A program made the position numbers and the translations under genes. A DNA stretch of 16,455 bases from Clostridia bacterium (GTDB lineage: Bacteria; Bacillota; Clostridia; Christensenellales; CAG-1252), in assembly GCA_017455385.1 (NCBI GenBank), contig JAFTBD010000121.1:1-16455 (forward strand). The letters run 5' to 3'. Positions 1 through 5,573 of the stretch are shown here, piece by piece; within the stretch, counting starts at the first letter, position 1; each line of letters begins with the position of its first letter. The notes beneath the pieces are model-generated. The model was not told the origin of the DNA. It saw only the letters and a program-made list of their open reading frames with translations, and made no database searches.

Positions 1-134
1 AATTCCTAATTAAAGCGTAGCGTCTCAGTTCCGCATTCCGCATTGGAATATGTTCTGCGTCGCAGGTCCACGTAGCGCCGCTACACGTCGGCTTTTGTCG
101 CCTCTGCGTGACAACGAGGCGCCGGTGGCGCCAT
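1..134. repeat. Dispersed intergenic hairpin repeat, partial
   Basis: No convincing gene is seen here. The first bases (AATTCCTAATTAAAGCG) match the block at 8050-8066 and, with a small insertion, 8189-8209, so the window opens inside a dispersed repeat. It is followed by short perfect hairpins, each with a three-base loop: CTGC/GCAG at 55-65, GTAGC/GCTAC at 72-84, and GGCGCC/GGCGCC at 118-132. The same design fills 7931-8215. Function is unknown. Confidence 0.6.
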
Positions 135-169
135 ACGGCATTGTCAATTTTGTACAAAATGCCGTTTTT
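135..169 (+). terminator. Putative Rho-independent terminator of an upstream gene
   Basis: ACGGCATT at 135-142 is the exact reverse complement of AATGCCGT at 158-165, and T165-T169 continues as a T run. The loop is long (15 nt) and contains part of a TTTTGTACAAAA palindrome, which could pair instead. It would end transcription entering from the left and make spo0A an independent unit. Confidence 0.45.
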
Positions 170-200
170 CGACACATTGTTGCATAATTCTGTACAAAAT
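147..200. promoter_or_regulatory. Pair of TGTACA palindromes upstream of spo0A
   Basis: A perfect 14-bp palindrome, ATTTTGTACAAAAT, lies at 147-160, and a near copy, ATTCTGTACAAAAT, at 187-200. The ten bases TGTACAAAAT are identical in both and start 40 bp apart, close to four helical turns. This looks like a paired operator for a dimeric regulator, but no regulator can be named. The first copy overlaps the putative terminator stem, which offers another explanation for it. Confidence 0.35.
168..174 (-). promoter_or_regulatory. 0A box (Spo0A binding site)
   Basis: Read on the minus strand this is TGTCGAA followed by AAA, an exact match to the core Spo0A-P recognition sequence. It lies about 75 bp upstream of the predicted spo0A transcription start. 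In Bacillus and Clostridium spo0A is autoregulated through such boxes, so autoregulation is a reasonable inference. A one-mismatch copy, TGACGAA, sits at 275-281 between promoter and start codon. Confidence 0.5.
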
Positions 201-214
201 TACACCCATAATTC

Positions 215-243
215 TTGCAAGATCGATCGGGATTTGCTATAAT
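215..243 (+). promoter_or_regulatory. spo0A promoter (vegetative sigma factor, extended -10)
   Basis: TTGCAA at 215-220 and a perfect TATAAT at 238-243 are separated by 17 bp, and TG at 235-236 makes an extended -10 element. The predicted start is near 250, giving a leader of about 57 nt. This is a SigA-type promoter; no SigH-type promoter was recognised. Confidence 0.7.
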
Positions 244-306
244 TACGCCGTAATCGGAGAAATCCATGGTTTTTTGACGAAACGAAACGCAAATAGGAGT
301 TTCATT

Positions 307-1056
307 ATGAGAGACATTTCCATCGTGGTCGTGGACGACGACCCTGAATTCTTGTCGTCCGTAAAATTTTTCTTCACGTCCGAACGCGGGTATCAAGTGG
401 TGGGGACAGCCACCTCCGGCACCGAGGGCGTTCGCGAGATCCTGCGCACCAAGCCCGACGTCGTGATCCTCGACATGATCTTGCCCGAGACAGACGGGCT
501 CGAGGTGATGACCGAAGCGCGGCTCAGCGGGTCGAAGGCGAAATATATCGTGCTCTCCGCCATAGGCGGAGACGAGTACGCCGCTCGCGCGATCAAGGGC
601 GGCGCCGCAGGCTATATGCTGAAGCCCGTCAGCTTCCTCTCCCTAAAAAATCGCATCGACGAGCTCTTCGAGAATGCCGACCTGCCGCCCGTCCGCCCCG
701 TGCAAAACAAGATGCTGGACGAGCGCATCACGAACATCTTCATCTCCGTCGGCATCCCCGCGCATATCAAAGGGTACCAGTTCCTCCGCGAAGCCATCAA
801 AATGGCGGTGGCGTGCCCCGACATCATCAATAGCATCACGAAGAGGCTCTATCCCGAGGTCGCGAACCGCTTCGACACCTCGGCGAGCAAAGTGGAGAGG
901 GCGATACGACACGCGATCGAGGTGGCGTGGAATAAAGGGAAGATCGAGAATATCAATCAGATCTTCGGGGTGAAGGTGTATTCGGGGAATGAGAAGCCGA
1001 CGAATGGGGAATTCATCGCACTGGTGGCTGATAAGATGCTCATCGAATGCGCTTAG
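307..1056 (+). CDS. spo0A: Stage 0 sporulation protein A (Spo0A)
   Basis: A 249-residue cytoplasmic response regulator and the master transcription factor for entry into sporulation. The receiver domain (about 3-123) has the acidic cluster D10-D12, phospho-acceptor D56 in VVILDMILP, S84 and K106, matching the positions in Bacillus Spo0A. After a linker, the C-terminal DNA-binding domain (about 135-249) carries the hallmark SASKVERAIRHAIEVAW (192-208), which includes the recognition helix and the sigma-A contact region, and KPTNGEFIALVADK (230-243). ATG 307 was chosen because AGGAG at 295-299 lies seven bases before it and homology starts there; an upstream in-frame extension has no such site. 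It has its own promoter and a 0A box. Neighbouring spoIVB, common upstream of spo0A, is not visible. Identification is very secure; an intact Spo0A suggests, but does not prove, sporulation. Confidence 0.97.
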   Translation: MRDISIVVVDDDPEFLSSVKFFFTSERGYQVVGTATSGTEGVREILRTKPDVVILDMILPETDGLEVMTEARLSGSKAKYIVLSAIGGDEYAARAIKGGAAGYMLKPVSFLSLKNRIDELFENADLPPVRPVQNKMLDERITNIFISVGIPAHIKGYQFLREAIKMAVACPDIINSITKRLYPEVANRFDTSASKVERAIRHAIEVAWNKGKIENINQIFGVKVYSGNEKPTNGEFIALVADKMLIECA

Positions 1057-1181
1057 TTGGCTTCGCATAAGGGCGCATCTGCGGCGTTTACTGTCTGCGT
1101 CGCGGCGAAATCACGTACAATGAGTACGCTCATTCGCCGCTTCTTGCCGAGCCTTGCATCTGCGCCCTTCTACGAAGCCAA
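1057..1181 (+). repeat. Structured palindromic element, copy A
   Basis: The element starts on the base after the spo0A stop. Outer arms TTGGCTTCG (1057-1065) and CGAAGCCAA (1173-1181) are perfectly complementary. They are followed by a 3/3 internal loop and a second perfect 9-bp helix, AAGGGCGCA (1069-1077) with TGCGCCCTT (1161-1169). An inner helix, GCGGCGAA (1102-1109) with TTCGCCGC (1133-1140), is capped by CGTAC/GTACG (1114-1118, 1124-1128) around loop AATGA. Copy B at 7754-7882 has the same architecture and conserved unpaired segments but different helix sequences. It may terminate or stabilise spo0A mRNA, or be a mobile or structural repeat. No function is known to me. Confidence 0.75.
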
Positions 1182-1323
1182 CGGAAAGTTCTCCGCCGCC
1201 GCGGATCTTAGCCATCGTCTCGTGATTTATTATAAAGACCATGCCGATCTTTTGGCAGATCGGGAATGCGTGGATTCAGAGACGGTAGCGATCTACATCT
1301 GCCCCCTTCTGCGAAGCCAACGG
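1182..1323 (+). repeat. Second structured segment with a repeat of the copy A right arm
   Basis: The right-arm sequence of copy A, CCCTTCTACGAAGCCAACGG (1165-1184), recurs almost exactly at 1304-1323 as CCCTTCTGCGAAGCCAACGG, about 140 bp later. Between them lies a nested structure: GCCATCGTCTC (1211-1221) pairs with GAGACGGTAGC (1279-1289) with one mismatch and one G-U, and CCGATCT (1244-1250) pairs with AGATCGG (1257-1263) around a six-base loop. The left arm at 1057 could pair with either right arm. It may be a fused or decayed second copy. Reading frames through it have no ribosome binding site and are not called. Confidence 0.5.
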
Positions 1324-1330
1324 ATTTGCG

Positions 1331-1345
1331 CCCCGCGCCGCGGGG
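1331..1345. repeat. GC-rich triplet-loop hairpin
   Basis: CCCCGC (1331-1336) and GCGGGG (1340-1345) pair around GCC. It follows the triplet-loop design of the mosaic repeats elsewhere in the window. It is not followed by a T run, so it is not called as a terminator. Confidence 0.45.
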
Positions 1346-1356
1346 AGGTTTACGCT

Positions 1357-1386
1357 TTGCGTTTTTAAAGATTTCACAGATATACT
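1357..1386 (+). promoter_or_regulatory. Candidate promoter for a small RNA
   Basis: TTGCGT at 1357-1362 and TATACT at 1381-1386 are 18 bp apart. The -10 matches consensus at five of six positions; the -35 is weak beyond TTG. It would start transcription near 1393, just before a strongly self-complementary segment without a credible reading frame. Confidence 0.4.
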
Positions 1387-1392
1387 AAACGC

Positions 1393-1560
1393 GTGAGGCA
1401 AACTGCTTTTTGCACCCTTTGTGCGACTGTAGAGAAACGGGTAGAGGCAAACGCTCTCCGAGGAGGCAGGCCCGGGCGTACTTGCCGTACGTGATGCCTG
1501 ACGATCGAGTTAGTGAAGCATATGCCCGTATATATACAGTCGCTAAAAAAGAATTTTTTA
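1393..1560 (+). ncRNA. Candidate structured small RNA of about 170 nt
   Basis: The segment folds into one long interrupted hairpin: GCGACTGTA (1423-1431) pairs perfectly with TACAGTCGC (1535-1543). Inside it ACGGGTA pairs with TGCCCGT including one G-U, then AGGCA with TGCCT, and a GTAC/GTAC tip. A candidate promoter lies upstream, and an A/T-rich hairpin ending in a T run (TAAAAAAG...TTTTTTA, 1544-1560) follows. Size and rod-like shape with internal bubbles recall 6S RNA, but I recognise no diagnostic 6S sequence. SRP RNA, tmRNA, RNase P RNA and c-di-GMP riboswitch signatures were looked for and not seen. It could also be a decayed repeat. Confidence 0.35.
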
Positions 1561-1576
1561 TAGCAACGCAAATTGT

Positions 1577-1606
1577 TTGACTTTCCGCCGCCCGCTATAT
1601 TACAAT
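1577..1606 (+). promoter_or_regulatory. Promoter of the xpt operon
   Basis: TTGACT (1577-1582) and TACAAT (1601-1606) each match the SigA consensus at five of six positions, with an 18-bp spacer. The start near 1613 would place the riboswitch at the 5' end of the mRNA. An overlapping TATATT at 1596-1601 gives only a 13-bp spacer and is less likely. Confidence 0.6.
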
Positions 1607-1625
1607 GGAATCAACAAAAGAATAT

Positions 1626-1691
1626 GCCAATATAATCAAGGATGAATGGCCCTTGAGTTTCTACCGCACAGCCACAAGTGCGACTATTGGG
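1626..1691 (+). promoter_or_regulatory. Guanine riboswitch (purine class aptamer)
   Basis: The purine aptamer core is present: P1 CCAAT/ATTGG (1627-1631, 1686-1690), the conserved TATAAT (1631-1636), P2 CAAGG/CCTTG (1637-1641, 1651-1655) with GG in its loop, AGTTTCTACC (1656-1665), P3 CGCAC/GTGCG (1665-1669, 1678-1682) with CC in its loop for the L2-L3 contact, and GACTAT (1682-1687). The ligand-reading base, equivalent to position 74 of the Bacillus xpt aptamer, is C1684, which specifies guanine or hypoxanthine rather than adenine. It precedes xpt, as in Bacillus, and is expected to switch the operon off when guanine is plentiful. Confidence 0.93.
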
Positions 1692-1731
1692 ACAATCGTG
1701 ACAACGTCACGGCGTTTGGTAGTTATTGGCA

Positions 1732-1760
1732 AGCAAGTTACAGGTGTTAACTTGCTTTTT
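1732..1760 (+). terminator. Riboswitch-controlled intrinsic terminator
   Basis: AGCAAGTTA (1732-1740) pairs perfectly with TAACTTGCT (1748-1756) around a seven-base loop and runs into T1756-T1760. It lies between the aptamer and the xpt start, the expected expression platform. A triplet-loop hairpin, CGTGAC/GTCACG (1697-1711), stands between aptamer and terminator. The antiterminator pairing is not obvious. Confidence 0.8.
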
Positions 1761-1797
1761 CGTTTCTTTTGTAGGGCCTGAGGGCAGAAGCGGTGCT

Positions 1798-2367
1798 ATG
1801 AAACTACTGGAAGACAAGATCTTACGTGAAGGTAAAGTGCTGGCGGGGGATATCCTCAAGGTGGACGGCTTTCTGAACCACCGTTTGGACACCGCGCTCA
1901 TCACCGCGCTCGGGAAGGACATCGCGAAGCAGTTCGCGAATTCGGGTGCGAGCCTCATTCTGACCGTGGAATCTTCCGGCATCGCGATCGCTTTCGCCGC
2001 GGGACAGGCTATGGGTCTCCCTGTGTTGGTCGCCAAGAAAAGCAAAACTCTCAATATCTCGGACGGGGTCTATACGGCTCCCGTCTTTTCTTATACCCAC
2101 AAGACGGAGAATACGGTGCTGGTGAGCAATGAATATCTCTCGGCGGCGGACAAGGTCCTCATCGTGGACGACTTCCTCGCGAGCGGCAACGCGGCGATGG
2201 GTCTCCTCTCTCTCGTGGAACAGGCAGGCGCCAAGGCGGTCGGCTTCGTAGCCGCCATCGAGAAGGCGCACCAAGGCGGCAGGGCGCTCATCGAGGCGAA
2301 GGGCGTGCCCGTCTATTCTCTCGCGTGTATTAAGGAAATGCGTGCGGGCGAAATAATATTCGATTAA
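1798..2367 (+). CDS. xpt: Xanthine phosphoribosyltransferase
   Basis: A 189-residue cytoplasmic salvage enzyme that joins xanthine (and in some homologues guanine) to PRPP to give the nucleotide and pyrophosphate. The sequence follows Bacillus Xpt along its length: an N-terminal KVDGFLNH region (21-28), ESSGIA (58-63), and the PRPP-binding loop LIVDDFLASGNAA (121-133) with the paired aspartates typical of type I phosphoribosyltransferases. ATG 1798 is chosen because homology begins there (MKLLEDKI) and upstream codons fall in the terminator hairpin. The ribosome binding site is weak: GAGGG at 1780-1784 lies 13 bases upstream. Guanine riboswitch control and a nucleoside importer immediately downstream support the purine assignment. 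Length is normal. Confidence 0.95.
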   Translation: MKLLEDKILREGKVLAGDILKVDGFLNHRLDTALITALGKDIAKQFANSGASLILTVESSGIAIAFAAGQAMGLPVLVAKKSKTLNISDGVYTAPVFSYTHKTENTVLVSNEYLSAADKVLIVDDFLASGNAAMGLLSLVEQAGAKAVGFVAAIEKAHQGGRALIEAKGVPVYSLACIKEMRAGEIIFD

Positions 2368-2371
2368 ATTT

Positions 2372-2391
2372 TTGCCGAAAGGCAAGGGAGG
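2372..2391 (+). promoter_or_regulatory. GAAA-tetraloop hairpin abutting the lipoprotein ribosome binding site
   Basis: TTGCC (2372-2376) and GGCAA (2381-2385) close a GAAA tetraloop in the 31-bp gap between xpt and the lipoprotein gene. The strong site AGGGAGG (2385-2391) begins at the hairpin edge, seven bases before ATG 2399. The hairpin may tune translation or protect a processed end. No separate promoter was recognised in the gap. Confidence 0.35.
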
Positions 2392-2398
2392 AAAAAAT

Positions 2399-3658
2399 AT
2401 GAAAAAAATACTTACCATCATCTTAGTGATCGCGATCCTCGCATCCTTCGCAGCTGTTTTCGCAGCTTGCTCCGGTTCAGACGAGTTCAAGGTCGGTATC
2501 ATTTGTCTGCATGACGAGTCCTCTACGTACGACAACAACTTCATCCAGGCAGCCAAAGACGCCGCTAAGGAGCTCGGCCTCAAAGACAGCCAGGTCATCA
2601 TCAAGACCGGTATCGATGAGGACACCGCTTGTTACGAGACCGCTAAAGAGCTCGCCGAAATGGGCTGTAAAATGATCTTTGCCGACTCCTTCGGTCATGA
2701 GAAATACATGATCCAAGCCGCCAAAGAGTACACGGACGTTCAGTTCTGCCACGCGACGGGCACCAAGGCTCACACTGAGAAGCTTGCCAACTATCACAAC
2801 GCGTTCGCTTCCATCTACGAAGGTCGCTATCTCGCCGGCGTTGCTGCAGGTATGAAGCTCAATGAAATGATCGCCGCAGGCACGATCACCGCGGAACAAG
2901 CCAAGATGGGTTACGTCGGTGCTTACACCTATGCGGAAGTTATCTCCGGTTACACCTCTTTCTACCTCGGTGCGAAGAGCATCTGCCCTTCTGTCACGAT
3001 GGAAGTTCAGTTCACAGGCTCCTGGTTCGACATCGCCCTTGAAAAGGCTGCCGCCGAGAATCTGATGAGCAGGAACTGCGTACTCATCAGCCAGCACGCT
3101 GACTCCATGGGCGCTCCCTCCGCTTGTGAACTTGCGGGCGTTCCCAACGTTTCTTACAACGGCAGCACCATTAAGGCTTGCCCCAACACCTTCATCGTCG
3201 CGTCCAGGATCAACTGGGTGCCCTACTTCAAACTCATTATGAAGGCTGCGCAGGATGGCACCGCTATCCCGACCGACTACACCGGCACCATTGCTGACGG
3301 ATCCGTGGTTCTCACCGACGTGAACACCACTGCCGCTGCCGCAGGCACCGCAGATAAGATCGCGGAAGTCAAGGCGAAGCTTATGGACGGCACGATCAAC
3401 GTATTCGACACCAACACCTTCACCGTCACCATCGTCCCGCCCTCGGGTGCAGAAGGCGACTTCGGCACGAACACGAGCGCGACCGTCGACGCGAACAAGA
3501 AGCTGACGAGCTACATCGCCGACGTTGACGATCTCGGCGACTATATCGGTGAGACCGAAGTCGTTGCAGACGGCGCTTTCAAAGAGTCCAAGTTCCGCTC
3601 CGCTCCGTACTTCGACATCAAGATCGACGGCATCACGCTCTTGAACAGCAAGATGTAA
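2399..3658 (+). CDS. BMP-family nucleoside-binding lipoprotein (NupN/BmpA-like)
   Basis: A 419-residue solute-binding lipoprotein of a nucleoside ABC importer, expected to be tethered outside the membrane and to hand nucleosides to the permeases. Residues 1-23 form a signal peptide (KK, then a long hydrophobic stretch) ending in FAAC, with C24 as the lipidated cysteine; F at -3 is unusual but the small residues at -2 and -1 fit. The mature part has the BMP/PnrA fold signature, including GYVGAYTYAEVISGYTSFYL and QHADSMGAPSACELAGVP. It is longer than the usual 330-370 residues, mainly toward the C-terminus. ATG 2399 has an ideal ribosome binding site; an in-frame ATG 27 bp upstream would spoil the signal peptide. 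Guanosine-type ligands are inferred from riboswitch and xpt linkage. Two hairpins separate it from the ATPase gene. Confidence 0.9.
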   Translation: MKKILTIILVIAILASFAAVFAACSGSDEFKVGIICLHDESSTYDNNFIQAAKDAAKELGLKDSQVIIKTGIDEDTACYETAKELAEMGCKMIFADSFGHEKYMIQAAKEYTDVQFCHATGTKAHTEKLANYHNAFASIYEGRYLAGVAAGMKLNEMIAAGTITAEQAKMGYVGAYTYAEVISGYTSFYLGAKSICPSVTMEVQFTGSWFDIALEKAAAENLMSRNCVLISQHADSMGAPSACELAGVPNVSYNGSTIKACPNTFIVASRINWVPYFKLIMKAAQDGTAIPTDYTGTIADGSVVLTDVNTTAAAAGTADKIAEVKAKLMDGTINVFDTNTFTVTIVPPSGAEGDFGTNTSATVDANKKLTSYIADVDDLGDYIGETEVVADGAFKESKFRSAPYFDIKIDGITLLNSKM

Positions 3659-3684
3659 TAAAAAACATCCCTTTCATCATCATC

Positions 3685-3755
3685 GAGGCGAAGGAGACCC
3701 CTTCGCCTCTGACCATTTGTAAAAAGCCTCTCGCGAAGGACCTCTTCGCGAGAGG
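3685..3755 (+). promoter_or_regulatory. Twin stable hairpins in the lipoprotein-ATPase gap
   Basis: Hairpin 1 is GAGGCGAAGG (3685-3694) with CCTTCGCCTC (3700-3709). Hairpin 2 is CCTCTCGCGAAG (3727-3738) with CTTCGCGAGAGG (3744-3755). Both stems are perfect with five-base loops. Neither is followed by a strong T run on the + strand, so partial termination or protection of the upstream mRNA from 3' exonucleases is more likely than full termination. Hairpin 2 follows AAAAA, so it could work as a terminator on the minus strand. Confidence 0.6.
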
Positions 3756-3776
3756 TGCATTTGTTACTATAGAACC

Positions 3777-5573
3777 ATGGGAATCACAAACGCAATCGAA
3801 ATGAAGAATATCACCAAGACCTTTGGCTCGGTGATCGCGAATAACAAGGTGAACCTCGATATTCGCAAAGGGGAAGTATTGTCCGTGCTCGGCGAGAACG
3901 GCTGCGGCAAGACCACCCTGATGAATATGCTTGCGGGCATCTATTACCCCGATAGCGGACAAATTTTCGTAAACGGGGAAGAGGTGACCATAAAAAGTCC
4001 GAAAGACGCCTACGCCCTAAAGATCGGCATGGTGCACCAACATTTCAAGCTGGTAGACGTCTTTACCGCCGCGCAGAATATCGCGCTGGGCGTGAAGGAC
4101 AACGGACACTACTCGATCAAGAAAATAGCAGCCGACGTGCGCGAGATGGCATCGCGCTACGGCTTTATCATAGACCCGAATAAAATGATCCACGAGATGT
4201 CGGTCTCGGAGAAGCAGACAGTGGAGATCATCAAGGTGCTCTATCGCGGCGCGAATATCCTCATCCTCGATGAGCCGACCGCCGTCCTGACCCCGCAGGA
4301 GATCAAGACCCTCTTCAACGTTCTCCGCGAGATGAAGAAAGACGGCAAATCCATCGTCATCATCACCCATAAGCTCAACGAGGTCATGGAGATCTCCGAC
4401 CGCGTGGCGGTGCTCCGTAAGGGCGAGCACATCGCGACGGTGGAGACCAAGGACACGAATGAGAAAGAGCTCGCCGATATGATGGTGGGCAAGAAACTGA
4501 ACCTGAATATCGACAGGAAGGATCCCGTGGATCCGAAGCCCCGCCTCATCATCGAGCATATGACGGTGAAAAACCGCGACGGCTTGAAGGCGGTGGACGA
4601 CGTCTCCTTCACCATCAACGGCGGAGAGATCCTCGGCATCGCGGGCATCGCAGGCAACGGGCAGAAAGAGCTCCTCGAAGGGATCGCAGGTCTCCAAAAG
4701 GTGGAGAGCGGCAGCATCATCTTCCATAATCCCAAGAAGAATAAGCCCGTCACCTTCTTCCATAAAGACCTCAAGAAGATCAAGAAAATGGCGGGGGAGG
4801 GGAAATTCCATTATCCCGACGGCACCCGCGTGGATCTCACGGGCAAGAGCAACAAGGAGATCATCCGTCTCGTCAACGAGGAGCAGATCCTCTTCTACGA
4901 AGACGAGATCATCGACCTTCGCCATCGCACCCCCCGCGAGATACAGGAGCTCGGCATTAAATTGTCCTTCGTTCCCGAGGATCGCCTGAATATGGGTCTC
5001 GTGGGGAATATGTCCATCGTGGACAATATGGCGCTCCGTTCTTACCGCAAAGGCAAGTCCATCTTCGTGAATAAGAAGCGCCCCAAGAACCTCGCCGACA
5101 CCATCATCCACGACCTCGAAGTGGTGACGCCGAGCGATCAGACGCCCGTCCGTCGTCTCTCGGGCGGTAACGTGCAGAAAGTGCTCGTCGGGCGTGAGAT
5201 ATCCTCCTCGCCGAAGGTCCTGATGGCGGCATATCCCGTCAGAGGGTTGGATATCAATTCGTCCTATTTGATCTATAACCTGCTCAATCAGCAGAAAGAA
5301 CGCAACGTTGCCGTCGTGTACGTCGGCGAAGACCTCGACGTCCTGCTCGCCTTGGCGGATCGCCTCGTCGTCCTGTCGGGCGGCAAAGTGGCGGGAATCG
5401 TGGACGCGCGCAAAGTGACGAAAGAAGAAGTCGGCTTGCTGATGCTGAGCCGCGCATCCGGCGCGGAAGCGGAAGCCGTCGCCGATATGCTCGGACAGAC
5501 GTCCGAATCGAAAACGCCGAAAGAGGGCACGAACACCGAAACGACGGAAGAGGAGGGAACGAACAATGACTGA
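3777..5573 (+). CDS. Nucleoside ABC importer, double ATP-binding subunit (NupO-like)
   Basis: A 598-residue cytoplasmic ATPase with two fused nucleotide-binding domains, driving uptake through the two downstream permeases. NBD1 has Walker A GENGCGKT (39-46), Q-loop Q88, MSVSEKQ (141-147) in place of LSGGQ, Walker B LILDEP (162-167) and switch histidine H198. NBD2 has a degenerate Walker A (GIAGNGQKEL, 290-299, no P-loop lysine), a regular LSGGN (461-465), and AAYPVRGLD at the Walker B region, the pattern of the sugar and BMP-type importers where only one site is fully competent. About 55 extra lysine-rich residues lie between the first strands of NBD2 and VPEDR (399-403), and a polar acidic tail follows residue 560; relatives are near 510 residues. 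No clear ribosome binding site precedes ATG 3777; ATG 3801 is an alternative. The gene overlaps the next by 8 bp. Confidence 0.92.
   Translation: MGITNAIEMKNITKTFGSVIANNKVNLDIRKGEVLSVLGENGCGKTTLMNMLAGIYYPDSGQIFVNGEEVTIKSPKDAYALKIGMVHQHFKLVDVFTAAQNIALGVKDNGHYSIKKIAADVREMASRYGFIIDPNKMIHEMSVSEKQTVEIIKVLYRGANILILDEPTAVLTPQEIKTLFNVLREMKKDGKSIVIITHKLNEVMEISDRVAVLRKGEHIATVETKDTNEKELADMMVGKKLNLNIDRKDPVDPKPRLIIEHMTVKNRDGLKAVDDVSFTINGGEILGIAGIAGNGQKELLEGIAGLQKVESGSIIFHNPKKNKPVTFFHKDLKKIKKMAGEGKFHYPDGTRVDLTGKSNKEIIRLVNEEQILFYEDEIIDLRHRTPREIQELGIKLSFVPEDRLNMGLVGNMSIVDNMALRSYRKGKSIFVNKKRPKNLADTIIHDLEVVTPSDQTPVRRLSGGNVQKVLVGREISSSPKVLMAAYPVRGLDINSSYLIYNLLNQQKERNVAVVYVGEDLDVLLALADRLVVLSGGKVAGIVDARKVTKEEVGLLMLSRASGAEAEAVADMLGQTSESKTPKEGTNTETTEEEGTNND

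Noticed and set aside
1057..1368. Open frame from a TTG after spo0A, with a peptide resembling one readable in copy B (KGASAAFT versus KGASASFT)
   Set aside because: It lies inside the structured repeat, has no ribosome binding site, and differences between copies follow base pairing rather than codon positions. The shared peptide is a by-product of the repeat.
1374..1571. Minus-strand open frame of 65 codons between spo0A and xpt
   Set aside because: It has no convincing ribosome binding site, and the DNA is better explained by the candidate small RNA fold on the + strand.
1596..1601. TATATT as the -10 of the xpt promoter
   Set aside because: It would leave only 13 bp to the TTGACT -35; TACAAT at 1601-1606 gives an acceptable 18 bp.
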